Of a stretch of DNA of 43,622 nt, positions 24,180-31,566 are shown piece after piece. The notes beneath the pieces are model-generated. The model did not search any database. It worked only from the letters and a program-made list of their open reading frames with translations, and had not been told where the DNA came from. The stretch comes from Ignavibacteria bacterium GWC2_36_12 (lineage in GTDB: Bacteria; Bacteroidota; Ignavibacteria; Ignavibacteriales; Ignavibacteriaceae): positions 1-43,622 of the forward strand of contig MGZZ01000114.1 in assembly GCA_001802795.1 (NCBI GenBank), given 5' to 3'. Position numbers and translations under genes: made by a program. Positions within the stretch are counted from its first letter, which is position 1; every line of letters starts with the position of its first letter.

Positions 24180-25691
24180 TTATTTTACTAACAACGCCAC
24201 ATTCTCTATATGAAAGGTATGCGGGAACATATCGACAGGTCTCATCTTAATTAATTTATAGCCTGCCTTGCCGGTAGGCAGGCCAGCTTCTGAAAATAAT
24301 TTAATATCTCTTGCCTGCGTAGCGGGGTTGCAGCTTACATAAACAATTTTTTCAGGATTAATTTTGATTACATCTTCAACTGTGTTTTTGTGTAAGCCGC
24401 TTCTCGGCGGATCGAGAATAATTAAAGATGGTTTGGGGATTTTACCTGCCTTGCCTGCCTTGTCGGCAGACAGGCCGGTAGGCAGGTTCTCTTCAATTAG
24501 CGGGAGAAATGATTTGTAAAGATCGGCGTTAAAGAAGTGAACATTATTAATATCATTTAATTCAGCATTTACTTTTGAATCTTCAATTGCAGATTCAACC
24601 GACTCGAAAGCATAAACCTCTTTTACATTTTTGGAAATATAAATTGCAATTGTTCCCGCACCTGAATAAAGGTCATAAACTATTTCATCACCCTTAAATT
24701 CGGCAAAGTCTAAAGCGGTTTTGTAAAGATTTTCTGCCTGTAAAGTATTAGTCTGGAAAAATGAATTTGCGCTTATCTGAAAGGTATATTCGCCTATCAT
24801 ATCTGTAATAAATCCTTCTCCATAAAGGAGATTTTCATAATCTCCTACTGCAACAGAGGATTTCTTTTCATTAATATTATTTACAATTGTTGTTATTTCA
24901 GGAAAAGATTTTATCAGTTCATTAGCATAACTTTTTATTAAAGCGCTATCTTCATTAGCCGTAACTATGTTTACCATTAAATCTTTAGTATGATAAGCCT
25001 GCCGTATTACAAGATTGCGCAGAAATCCCGAATGAGTTACGGTAGAATAAGGCTGGATATTTCTTTCTTTGAAAAAATTCCTTGTGAAGTTTAATATCCT
25101 GTAACTCAATTCAGATTGAAGATAACAAATGTCAATATCGAGAACCTTATCATAAATATTCGGAACATGCAGTCCCAAAGCAAAATTCATATCTGTTTTT
25201 TCTTTAGATATTTCATCTTCAGTGAGCCATCTTTTATCAGAAAAAGAGAACTCCATCTTATTCCTGTAAAAGAAAGTATTCTTTGACGGGATAATCGAAA
25301 GCATTTCAAAACCCGCTTTACCTGTCTTGTCGGCAGACAGGTCTGAAAAGCCACCAAGCTTTTTGAAAATTTCCTCAACCTGCTGCTGTTTATATTTAAT
25401 TTGTGCTTCGTAAGAAAGATCCTGCTGTTTGCATCCCCCGCAGGTTCCAAAGTATTTGCATCTTGCTTCAACTCTTTCTGATGATGGAAAAATAATCTCT
25501 GTTGTTTTAGCTTCGGCAAAGGATTTCTTAATCTTTATAAGTTTTGCCTTTACTTTATCGCCGGGATAAGAATTTTGCACGAATACGACAAAGTTTTTTT
25601 CATCTCCACTTTCTCTCCCTATCCTGGAAATACCTTTCCCTTCAAAAGCGTAGCCTTCAATATCAAGTTCTAATAAATCGCCTTTTTTCAT
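24180..25691 (-). CDS. rlmD: 23S rRNA (uracil-C5)-methyltransferase RlmD/RumA family, with palindromic-element inserts
   Basis: 503 residues. A TRAM domain (about 1-65, LLELDIEGYAFEGKGISRIG) is followed by the iron-sulphur motif CKYFGTCGGC (C-x5-C-x2-C), a central domain, and a SAM methyltransferase domain with DLYSGAGTIAIYI, LDPPRSGLHK and the catalytic Cys in VYVSCNPATQARD. It makes 5-methyluridine in 23S rRNA, or in tRNA if it is a TrmA-like branch. Three stretches do not belong to the family: LSADKTG (118-124), a 14-residue block starting LPTGLSADK (403-416) and LPTGKAG (471-477). Each is encoded by a near-palindrome and sits between conserved blocks, so the enzyme is probably still active. 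It is followed, 63 bases upstream on the same strand, by a methyltransferase gene. Confidence 0.92.
   Translation of the reverse strand: MKKGDLLELDIEGYAFEGKGISRIGRESGDEKNFVVFVQNSYPGDKVKAKLIKIKKSFAEAKTTEIIFPSSERVEARCKYFGTCGGCKQQDLSYEAQIKYKQQQVEEIFKKLGGFSDLSADKTGKAGFEMLSIIPSKNTFFYRNKMEFSFSDKRWLTEDEISKEKTDMNFALGLHVPNIYDKVLDIDICYLQSELSYRILNFTRNFFKERNIQPYSTVTHSGFLRNLVIRQAYHTKDLMVNIVTANEDSALIKSYANELIKSFPEITTIVNNINEKKSSVAVGDYENLLYGEGFITDMIGEYTFQISANSFFQTNTLQAENLYKTALDFAEFKGDEIVYDLYSGAGTIAIYISKNVKEVYAFESVESAIEDSKVNAELNDINNVHFFNADLYKSFLPLIEENLPTGLSADKAGKAGKIPKPSLIILDPPRSGLHKNTVEDVIKINPEKIVYVSCNPATQARDIKLFSEAGLPTGKAGYKLIKMRPVDMFPHTFHIENVALLVK
24261..24284. mobile_element. Palindromic element, site 1 in rlmD
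   Basis: GCCTGCC and GGCAGGC flank a nine-base core TTGCCGGTA. On the coding strand 21 bases add Leu-Pro-Thr-Gly-Lys-Ala-Gly (residues 471-477) between GLPTGKAG's flanks EAG and YKLIK. Removing them leaves EAGYKLIK, a normal family sequence. Confidence 0.7.
24444..24487. mobile_element. Nested palindromic element, site 2 in rlmD
   Basis: The outer arms ACCTGCC (24444-24450) and GGCAGGT (24481-24487) match the site 1 element. Its core is split by a second, 21-base element carrying CTTGTCGGCAGACAGG, the same core as site 3. The net insert is 42 bases, 14 codons (residues 403-416), in frame, between EEN and KIPKPSL. Confidence 0.65.
25320..25342. mobile_element. Palindromic element, site 3 in rlmD
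   Basis: ACCTGTC and GACAGGT flank the core TTGTCGGCA. It adds Leu-Ser-Ala-Asp-Lys-Thr-Gly (118-124) in frame after the iron-sulphur region. Orientation and reading phase are the same as at sites 1 and 2. Confidence 0.7.
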
Positions 25692-25754
25692 TGTGCTCTC
25701 TCTACAGTTTTGTCAAACGGCAAATGGCAGAAGGCAAATGTGAGTGATAAATAA

Positions 25755-26489
25755 TTAACCATTTGAGATTTGAGTTTTGAGATTTGATCTGAGCACCAGC
25801 ATTTCGTAGCCAATATATTTATCGCCGCCAAGCTTTAAATAAGCATTTGCTTCATGACTGTATGTCTTCAGCAGTTTCCTGAGGCTTCCTGATCCTTTAC
25901 CGGAAAATTCTTTTGATGATTCTTCCAGAAGTCTTTTGCTAATTGAATAAAAATCTTTAAGAGTATCAGATAAATCTTCCTCAACTATAAGTTCAAATCC
26001 TTTGGATAAATAAAATTCCTTAAAGCTTTCATTAAATAAAGACGCGAGATCATTTTTCTCCCAGATATCCTTTACAAACTGCGGCGGTATTTGGGATAAA
26101 CCAACAATCTCGCCAACGCAGAAATATCCTCCGGGTTTTAAAATCTTTTTCATTTCTTTAATTATCTTATTTCTTTTCTTCGTTCCTGTCGAGCCTTGAG
26201 AATAAATTATATCGAATCTTTCCGCTTTAAAGTCTGTGTTTTCATAATCCATCATGCGCACATTTATTTCTTTTATTGCTGATAGAGCAAGCCTCGCCTG
26301 GAAAAGAGAATCTTCATTATCATTTATAAGATAAACTTCGCCGGCATCATTCTGATGAAAAATCTCAGCTATTTCTTCGCATCCGGAACCCAGTATCAGC
26401 ACAGATTTATTTTTTATTTCGACTGTTTTTAGGAAAACCGAAATTTGTTTATCCGTTCCCGGGAGAAATAATTTGTTGTTTATCTTCAA
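25755..26489 (-). CDS. SAM-dependent methyltransferase
   Basis: 244 residues, class I methyltransferase fold. The SAM-binding strand-loop is SVLILGSGCEEIAEIF, the acidic end of strand 2 is YLINDNEDSL, and the post-strand-4 region is ERFDIIYSQGSTGTKKRNKIIKEMKKILKPGGYFCVGEIVG. The substrate is unknown. The region before rlmD and the last residues (SNLKTQISNG) come from a short repetitive tract of TTTGAGATTTGAG-type units at about 25760-25793, so the native C-terminus may have been slightly remodelled. It is likely co-transcribed with rlmD. The divergent lipoprotein gene starts 137 bases away. Confidence 0.8.
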   Translation of the reverse strand: MKINNKLFLPGTDKQISVFLKTVEIKNKSVLILGSGCEEIAEIFHQNDAGEVYLINDNEDSLFQARLALSAIKEINVRMMDYENTDFKAERFDIIYSQGSTGTKKRNKIIKEMKKILKPGGYFCVGEIVGLSQIPPQFVKDIWEKNDLASLFNESFKEFYLSKGFELIVEEDLSDTLKDFYSISKRLLEESSKEFSGKGSGSLRKLLKTYSHEANAYLKLGGDKYIGYEMLVLRSNLKTQISNG

Positions 26490-26599
26490 TTTTTAAGGTT
26501 TTTTTTAGGGCTAAAAAATCAGGTTGTAAATTAATTAAAAGTTAGTTAAATATTTTCTGGTAAGGGGTTGCTTTAATTAAATATTAATTTATTAAGTTT

Positions 26600-26620
26600 C
26601 CTCCGTGTTTTTTGAGGAGG
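26600..26620 (+). promoter_or_regulatory. Possible Shine-Dalgarno-masking hairpin
   Basis: CCTCC at 26600-26604 can pair with the GGAGG of the strong ribosome-binding site GAGGAGG (26614-26620) across an 11-base loop. The next gene's ATG is at 26627. The five-pair stem is weak, but it lies directly on the translation start. Confidence 0.3.
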
Positions 26621-26626
26621 TTTAAT

Positions 26627-27085
26627 ATGAATCTGATCCGTGTTGCTTTAATTCCGGTATTTTTTGTCTTTGCAGCTTGTTCTTCTCTGGTTTTGAAGCC
26701 TGTCGACTTTGCATGGCCTGTCGAGTCTGTTTTGCATGTTAATGATGAAGGCTTTGTAAAAGAAGATAGACACACCTTATTTTTCAATGCCAAAGTTCTT
26801 TTTCTTGAAGAAACCGGGGATTCAACTGCATATTTAGACAAAGATCTAAGGATTATCCGGGATACCGAAGGTTATTATTTTGTTACTTCACAGAATTTCA
26901 AGAATGTTTATGTCTTCATTGGTATAGATGGAGAGTTGAATCTTGATAATAAAATTGAGATATCAGAAGAAGAAGGTATGAGCAATCCTGCTTTTAACCA
27001 GAGATTGCCGTACGTCGAATTGGTTGATAACGGAAAGAAAACTCTCTTGTCGAATGAAGGAATAGAGAACGAGGTGCAACAATGA
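26627..27085 (+). CDS. Small lipoprotein of unknown function
   Basis: 152 residues from the ATG at 26627, which has a GAGGAGG site six bases upstream. The track's TTG at 26612 would add five residues and place the ribosome-binding site inside the gene, so I reject it. The N-terminus MNLIRVALIPVFFVFAAC ends in a lipobox (FAAC), so the mature protein is lipid-anchored. The remainder is a beta-rich, acidic domain (ESVLHVNDEGFVKEDRHTLFFNAKVLF, then VYVFIGIDGELNLDNKIEISE) that I do not recognise. It overlaps the next gene by four bases (ATGA), implying translational coupling and a shared function at the envelope. Confidence 0.8.
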   Translation: MNLIRVALIPVFFVFAACSSLVLKPVDFAWPVESVLHVNDEGFVKEDRHTLFFNAKVLFLEETGDSTAYLDKDLRIIRDTEGYYFVTSQNFKNVYVFIGIDGELNLDNKIEISEEEGMSNPAFNQRLPYVELVDNGKKTLLSNEGIENEVQQ

Positions 27086-28323
27086 AAAATAAAATATTAT
27101 CAATCGCATTAGTTTTTATGATATTGCCCGCATTAACACCGGCAATTCAGGCACAATCCGACTATGAGATTGTGCAAAGCTTTAAGGAGAAATATCGTCA
27201 GTTAGAAGAAGATATTAAAAACCCGCAATCTCTTGAAGAACTTGACGGGATTTATGATAGAATAAATTCCTTTAGAGAAGAATATACCGTTCACCGTGAA
27301 TTGCTTGACAGAAGTTTATACCCGGATAATTTCAACACATCTTTTGAAAAGCTGACGAACGCATATAATGTTAAAAAAAATGATTTTACGCAGATAGATA
27401 TTTTGCAGGTCGAAGTTACGGGTTTGAGAGAACAGCTCGATACCCTTAACCGGCATAATGAAGTGTTACTTAACCGGGTAGAAATTCTTGAGAAGCAGAG
27501 CAAGAGTGATAAGTCCCGTTTGGCGCAGTTGGAAAGAACAATTGGTGAACTGAGGGTATCGCTTCAAAAAAGAGACGAAATGGTTATGAACATGATTGAC
27601 TCTTTATTGCCGCAGCCATACAGGGAGAGAGAGTTGAGTCCGCAGGAAAAACAGGAAATATACAGCAAGCTGGGAAAAGAGAATGTCCTTTACAACGTTA
27701 AACGTTTATTGAGCGATAACATCAGGTTTATCGAGATAACAAAATTATATCCCGAAGATGTAGACGAAATTAAAGAACAGCAGGAAGATTTTGCACGCCT
27801 GTGGAGAAGCATAGGTCCAAAGATGGTTGAAATTTATTCCGGGAAGGGGGATGCTAATTATCTTAAAGATATAGATTTAACTTTTACACAATGGAAAGAT
27901 GCACTCAACCAGGGAATTTGGGATGCGGTTAATTCTGAGTTTTCAAAGTACGACATCAAGCTCAGCAAATTTTCTTCCGGTAAGAATTTTACAGAGGCTG
28001 TAACTTCTTTTATAAATGATGAAATAAAAAACGCCGATGTTAAAAGTAAAGATGCAGCGATAGCTACCTACAAGGATTTTGCCGATAGTGCCTGGTACGG
28101 AGGTGTCAAACCCGAGTGGGTTTCAAATCTTATAGATTATAATATGCTGTCTGAAGCACAGAAAGACACTATTGAAAAGAAGATTTCGGAATGGAATGAA
28201 AAAGTTTCTCCTGCCGGCATGAATTATCTTTATATAATAATTGCGGTTGTTGTTATAGTAGCAATTTTATTCTTCTTCTTTAGAAAACGGTCAGGACCAA
28301 AGACTGAAACTAACGAGGTATAA
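27082..28323 (+). CDS. Exported coiled-coil protein with C-terminal membrane helix
   Basis: 413 residues. A signal peptide (ILSIALVFMILPALTPAIQAQ) precedes a long alpha-helical region. Residues about 95-165 have strong heptad character (LQVEVTGLREQLDTLNRHNEVLLNRVEILEKQ), followed by an acidic helical domain. Near the end comes a membrane helix (YLYIIIAVVVIVAILFFFFRKR) with a positive tail, so the body faces the periplasm and the C-terminus the cytoplasm. I do not recognise the family. Coupling to the lipoprotein gene suggests the two proteins form an envelope complex bridging inner membrane and periplasm. Confidence 0.8.
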   Translation: MKNKILSIALVFMILPALTPAIQAQSDYEIVQSFKEKYRQLEEDIKNPQSLEELDGIYDRINSFREEYTVHRELLDRSLYPDNFNTSFEKLTNAYNVKKNDFTQIDILQVEVTGLREQLDTLNRHNEVLLNRVEILEKQSKSDKSRLAQLERTIGELRVSLQKRDEMVMNMIDSLLPQPYRERELSPQEKQEIYSKLGKENVLYNVKRLLSDNIRFIEITKLYPEDVDEIKEQQEDFARLWRSIGPKMVEIYSGKGDANYLKDIDLTFTQWKDALNQGIWDAVNSEFSKYDIKLSKFSSGKNFTEAVTSFINDEIKNADVKSKDAAIATYKDFADSAWYGGVKPEWVSNLIDYNMLSEAQKDTIEKKISEWNEKVSPAGMNYLYIIIAVVVIVAILFFFFRKRSGPKTETNEV

Positions 28324-28330
28324 TTTTATT

Positions 28331-28353
28331 GCCCCTTCTTTCAAGGAAGGGGC
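28331..28353. terminator. Perfect eight-pair hairpin after the coiled-coil gene
   Basis: GCCCCTTC and GAAGGGGC are exact inverted copies with a seven-base loop (TTTCAAG), starting eight bases after the stop codon. No T-run follows, so termination would be weak; it may instead be one of the dispersed palindromes. Confidence 0.5.
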
Positions 28354-28455
28354 ATCCTATACTTTAATTGCCTTTCTTTATCCCTTCTGCTATTTTTGAA
28401 ATAATATTATGTACATATAAATTGTTTCGGCTTCCATAAAACTGAAAGGATTTTG

Positions 28456-30528
28456 ATGAAAGAACTTTCCCTTATTTTATTCTTGTTTCCTTTATTATTA
28501 ATAGCGCAGGATAAAAGAGCGCTTACTGTTGAAGACCTCTGGGCGATGAAGAGAATTAATAGCTTTGATGTTTCTACAGATGGTAAGATGATAGTTTTTG
28601 CAGCAACTTCTTACAGCATTGAGGAGAATAAGGGAAATTCAGATATATATCTGGTTAATTCTGATGGAAGTAATCTTAAAAGCCTGAAAAATTCCGATAA
28701 GAATGAATCGAGTCCGCTTTTTGTTCCTGGCTCAAATAGGATTAGTTATTTGTTAGATGGACAAATATGGACTTGCAACCCCGATGGTTCAGGTGAGGAA
28801 AAGCTTACGGATGTTTATACAAAAGTGACGGAATATGAATGGTCGCCGTCCGGCGATAAAATTCTTTTTACATCTTCCGTTTATTCTGATTGTAAAACAC
28901 AGGAATGCAATAAGCAAAAAGATGAGGAGAAAGAAGCGAGCAAAGTTAAAGCGAGCATCTTTACAGAATTAATGTACAGGCATTGGGATGAATGGAGAAA
29001 CGGTAAAGTAAGCCAGCTTTTTTTATTCGATGTAAAAGAAAAATCTTTTGCCGATGTAACTTCTGATGGTAAGTTTGACATTCCCCCAATTGCATTGGGA
29101 AGTTCAAACGATTATAACTTTTCTCCCGATGAAAACCAAATCGCTTTTACAATGAATATAGATTTGTTTATTTCGTCAAGCACTAATAATGATATATTTA
29201 TTTATGATTTGAATAAAATCGGTGCGGATGAAAAAAGTCTAAACAGGTCCGCCGTAAACCCCCCTGTTACTGAAGGGAAAATCTCCCAAAGCAACGGTAA
29301 TGATAATCAACCTGTATATTCACCAGATGGAAAGTATATAACCTTCTCTTCTATGAAGAGAGCAGGATTTGAAGCTGATAAACAGGATTTGGTTCTGTTC
29401 GATAGAGAAAAGAAAACTCTCACAACCCTAACTGATAATTTCAATCTTTCAGTTGGAGAAATTATATGGTCGAACGATTCCAAAACATTATACTTTACCG
29501 CCGAGACTGAAACAAATAATTCAATTTATAAAATTGATATTCAAACTGCCGAAATTGAACTTTTACACAAAGAGAATACAAATACAAAAATTCAGCTTTC
29601 AGAAGATGGCAAAACACTTTTCTTCCTTAAGCAGCGATCAGATCTTCCAGATGAAATTTTTTCTCTCAGCACAGATGGTAAAAATATTCTGAAGCAAATA
29701 ACTTTTTTAAATAAAGATCTTCTTTCTCAAGTCGAGTTTGAGCCGCTTGAGACTTTCTGGTGCGAAGGTGCAAATGGAGACAAAGTCCAATCAATTTTGA
29801 TCAAACCACCTTTCTTCGATCCGAATAAAAAATACCCGATGATATTTTTAATTCACGGCGGTCCGCAAGGGCACTGGGCTGATGATTTTCACTACAGGTG
29901 GGACATACAATTATTTGCATCCAAAGGTTATGTTGTTGTTGCACCTAATCCAAGGGGCAGCACAGGCTATGGACAAAAGTTTACTGATGAAATTTCTCTC
30001 GACTGGGGAGGAAAAGTTTATACGGATCTTATGAATGCTTATGATTATGCTCTTAAGAATTATAATTTCATAGATTCCCGGAATACTTTTGCCGCAGGTG
30101 CATCTTACGGTGGATATATGATTAACTGGATAGAAGTGCACACAGACAGGTTTAACGCTTTGGTTAATCACGATGGTGTATTTAATCTTGAAAGCGAATA
30201 TGGAACAACAGAGGAACTTTGGTTTCCCGAATGGGAATTTGGTGGAACACCATGGCAAAATAGGGAACTGTATCAAAAATGGTCGCCGCACATGTACATT
30301 CAAAATGCAAAAACACCGATGCTTATAATTCACGGAGCTAATGATTTTCGTGTACCCGAAGAGCAGGCATTTCAGCTTTTTACTTCACTTCAAAAATTAG
30401 GAATAGAAAGTAAGCTTCTCTATTTCCCGGATGAAAGTCATTGGGTAACTAAATCGCAGAATTCAGTGCTCTGGTGGAATACTGTTTTTGATTGGTTTAA
30501 CGAACATAAGAAAAGGGAGGATTTATGA
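28456..30528 (+). CDS. S9 family serine peptidase (acylaminoacyl-peptidase/DPP-like)
   Basis: 690 residues from the ATG at 28456, just after GAAAGGA; the track's TTG one codon earlier is unlikely. A signal peptide (ELSLILFLFPLLLIAQ) leads to a beta-propeller (about 20-420, with repeating SPDGKYITFSS units) and then the alpha/beta hydrolase domain: LIHGGPQGHWADDF, VVAPNPRGSTGYGQKF, the nucleophile Ser550 in GASYGGYMINW, Asp630 in HGANDFRVPEEQ and His662 in DESHWV. It cleaves short peptides in the periplasm, feeding on proteins. The last bases overlap the DUF1232 gene (ATGA), so the two are coupled. Confidence 0.93.
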   Translation: MKELSLILFLFPLLLIAQDKRALTVEDLWAMKRINSFDVSTDGKMIVFAATSYSIEENKGNSDIYLVNSDGSNLKSLKNSDKNESSPLFVPGSNRISYLLDGQIWTCNPDGSGEEKLTDVYTKVTEYEWSPSGDKILFTSSVYSDCKTQECNKQKDEEKEASKVKASIFTELMYRHWDEWRNGKVSQLFLFDVKEKSFADVTSDGKFDIPPIALGSSNDYNFSPDENQIAFTMNIDLFISSSTNNDIFIYDLNKIGADEKSLNRSAVNPPVTEGKISQSNGNDNQPVYSPDGKYITFSSMKRAGFEADKQDLVLFDREKKTLTTLTDNFNLSVGEIIWSNDSKTLYFTAETETNNSIYKIDIQTAEIELLHKENTNTKIQLSEDGKTLFFLKQRSDLPDEIFSLSTDGKNILKQITFLNKDLLSQVEFEPLETFWCEGANGDKVQSILIKPPFFDPNKKYPMIFLIHGGPQGHWADDFHYRWDIQLFASKGYVVVAPNPRGSTGYGQKFTDEISLDWGGKVYTDLMNAYDYALKNYNFIDSRNTFAAGASYGGYMINWIEVHTDRFNALVNHDGVFNLESEYGTTEELWFPEWEFGGTPWQNRELYQKWSPHMYIQNAKTPMLIIHGANDFRVPEEQAFQLFTSLQKLGIESKLLYFPDESHWVTKSQNSVLWWNTVFDWFNEHKKREDL

Positions 30529-30917
30529 AAGATAAATTTGAAGAAAAAGATTTAGACATTAGTGATTTTGACGACCTGACCGATCTTGATTTTGGTGGAA
30601 AAAGCAAGGAAGATACTTCCGAAAAAATAGAATTTGTGGAAAACAATTTATGGACAAAACTCGAATCGGTTGGAAGGAAGATTTCTTTTGCAAAAGATAT
30701 TCTTGCTCTGGTAAATTATATGAGAGATTCTTACGTGTCCTGGCACCGCAAAGCAATTGTTGTAGCTGCGCTTATCTATTTTATTTCTCCTATAGATACA
30801 ATTCCTGACCTTACACCTTTGTTCGGGTATCTTGATGATCTTGGTGTAATTACTGCACTATTGAAATTTCTCGGCAGCGAATTAATTCCTTACTACAAAC
30901 CGGGGTACCGCGAATAA
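30525..30917 (+). CDS. DUF1232 (YkvA-type) membrane protein
   Basis: 130 residues with an acidic N-terminal tail of about 50 residues (EEKDLDISDFDDLTDLDF), then the DUF1232 core: WHRKAIVVAALIYFISPIDTIPDLTPLFGYLDDLGVITALLKFL. The SPIDxIPD motif defines the family. The core holds one or two membrane helices. The function of the family is unknown. It overlaps the upstream peptidase gene by four bases and precedes a NUDIX gene by 35 bases, forming a three-gene unit. Confidence 0.85.
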   Translation: MKDKFEEKDLDISDFDDLTDLDFGGKSKEDTSEKIEFVENNLWTKLESVGRKISFAKDILALVNYMRDSYVSWHRKAIVVAALIYFISPIDTIPDLTPLFGYLDDLGVITALLKFLGSELIPYYKPGYRE

Positions 30918-30952
30918 GTAAAGCAATTAAATTTTCTGAAGAAGAGTTTAGA

Positions 30953-31486
30953 ATGAATTATAAGGTTGATAAGAGTGAAATAATATATAGAGGAAGAGTA
31001 TTTGATCTCCAGGTTGATGAAATAACCTATGACAGTGGAAATAAAGGTATAAGAGAAATTGCTCTTCACGACGGGGGTGCGGTTGTTCTTCCCTTAAAGG
31101 AAGATGGAAAAATTGTAATGATTAAACAGTTCAGGTATCCCTTCGAAAAGTTTATGCTTGAACTTCCTGCCGGAAAACTTGATAAAGGAGAAGATCCGCT
31201 AAACTGCGCTTACAGGGAATTGGAGGAAGAAACAGGTTATAAATCTGAAAACTTTACAAAGCTTGGAGCAATTTGTACAACTCCCGGCTTCTGTTCTGAA
31301 ATTCTTCATTTGTACCTGGCAAAGGATTTAATTGCCGGTGAACATAATCGTGAAGAAGGCGAGGCAGGCATGGAAGTTTTTGAGTTTTCTGTGGAAGAGG
31401 TCGAAATGAAAATTAAGAGTGGAGATATAACAGACGCAAAAACAATTTGTGCAATGCACCTGGGCAAAAACTATTTTAATCAATAA
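30953..31486 (+). CDS. NUDIX hydrolase, ADP-ribose pyrophosphatase type
   Basis: 177 residues. The Nudix box is complete (GKLDKGE, seven residues, then RELEEETGY), matching GX5EX7REUXEEXGU. The N-terminal strands (IIYRGRVFDLQVDEITYDSGNKGIREIALHDGGAVVLP) and the tail are those of ADP-ribose diphosphatases (NudF-like), which split ADP-ribose to AMP and ribose 5-phosphate. It is cytoplasmic and probably the last gene of the S9 peptidase-DUF1232 unit. A repeat-like hairpin follows. Confidence 0.88.
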   Translation: MNYKVDKSEIIYRGRVFDLQVDEITYDSGNKGIREIALHDGGAVVLPLKEDGKIVMIKQFRYPFEKFMLELPAGKLDKGEDPLNCAYRELEEETGYKSENFTKLGAICTTPGFCSEILHLYLAKDLIAGEHNREEGEAGMEVFEFSVEEVEMKIKSGDITDAKTICAMHLGKNYFNQ

Positions 31487-31489
31487 ACA

Positions 31490-31544
31490 ATCGTTCATTC
31501 ATACAATCATTCATTCATTTTGTATGTTTAAATAACCGAACGAT
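31490..31544. repeat. Double inverted repeat between the NUDIX gene and recN
   Basis: The outer arms ATCGTTC (31490-31496) and GAACGAT (31538-31544) and the inner arms CATACAA (31500-31506) and TTGTATG (31520-31526) are both perfect. The loop is made of TCATTCATTCAT. It fills most of the gap between the two genes and looks like an intergenic repeat rather than a terminator. Confidence 0.55.
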
Positions 31545-31566
31545 CCACTTGTACTTTTTTTAGATT

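Noticed and set aside
25700-25795. Short tandem-like tracts (GGCAAATG and TTTGAGATTTGAG units) between rlmD and the methyltransferase
   Set aside because: Repetitive-looking, but too short and irregular to define as an element; noted only as a possible cause of the methyltransferase's odd C-terminus.
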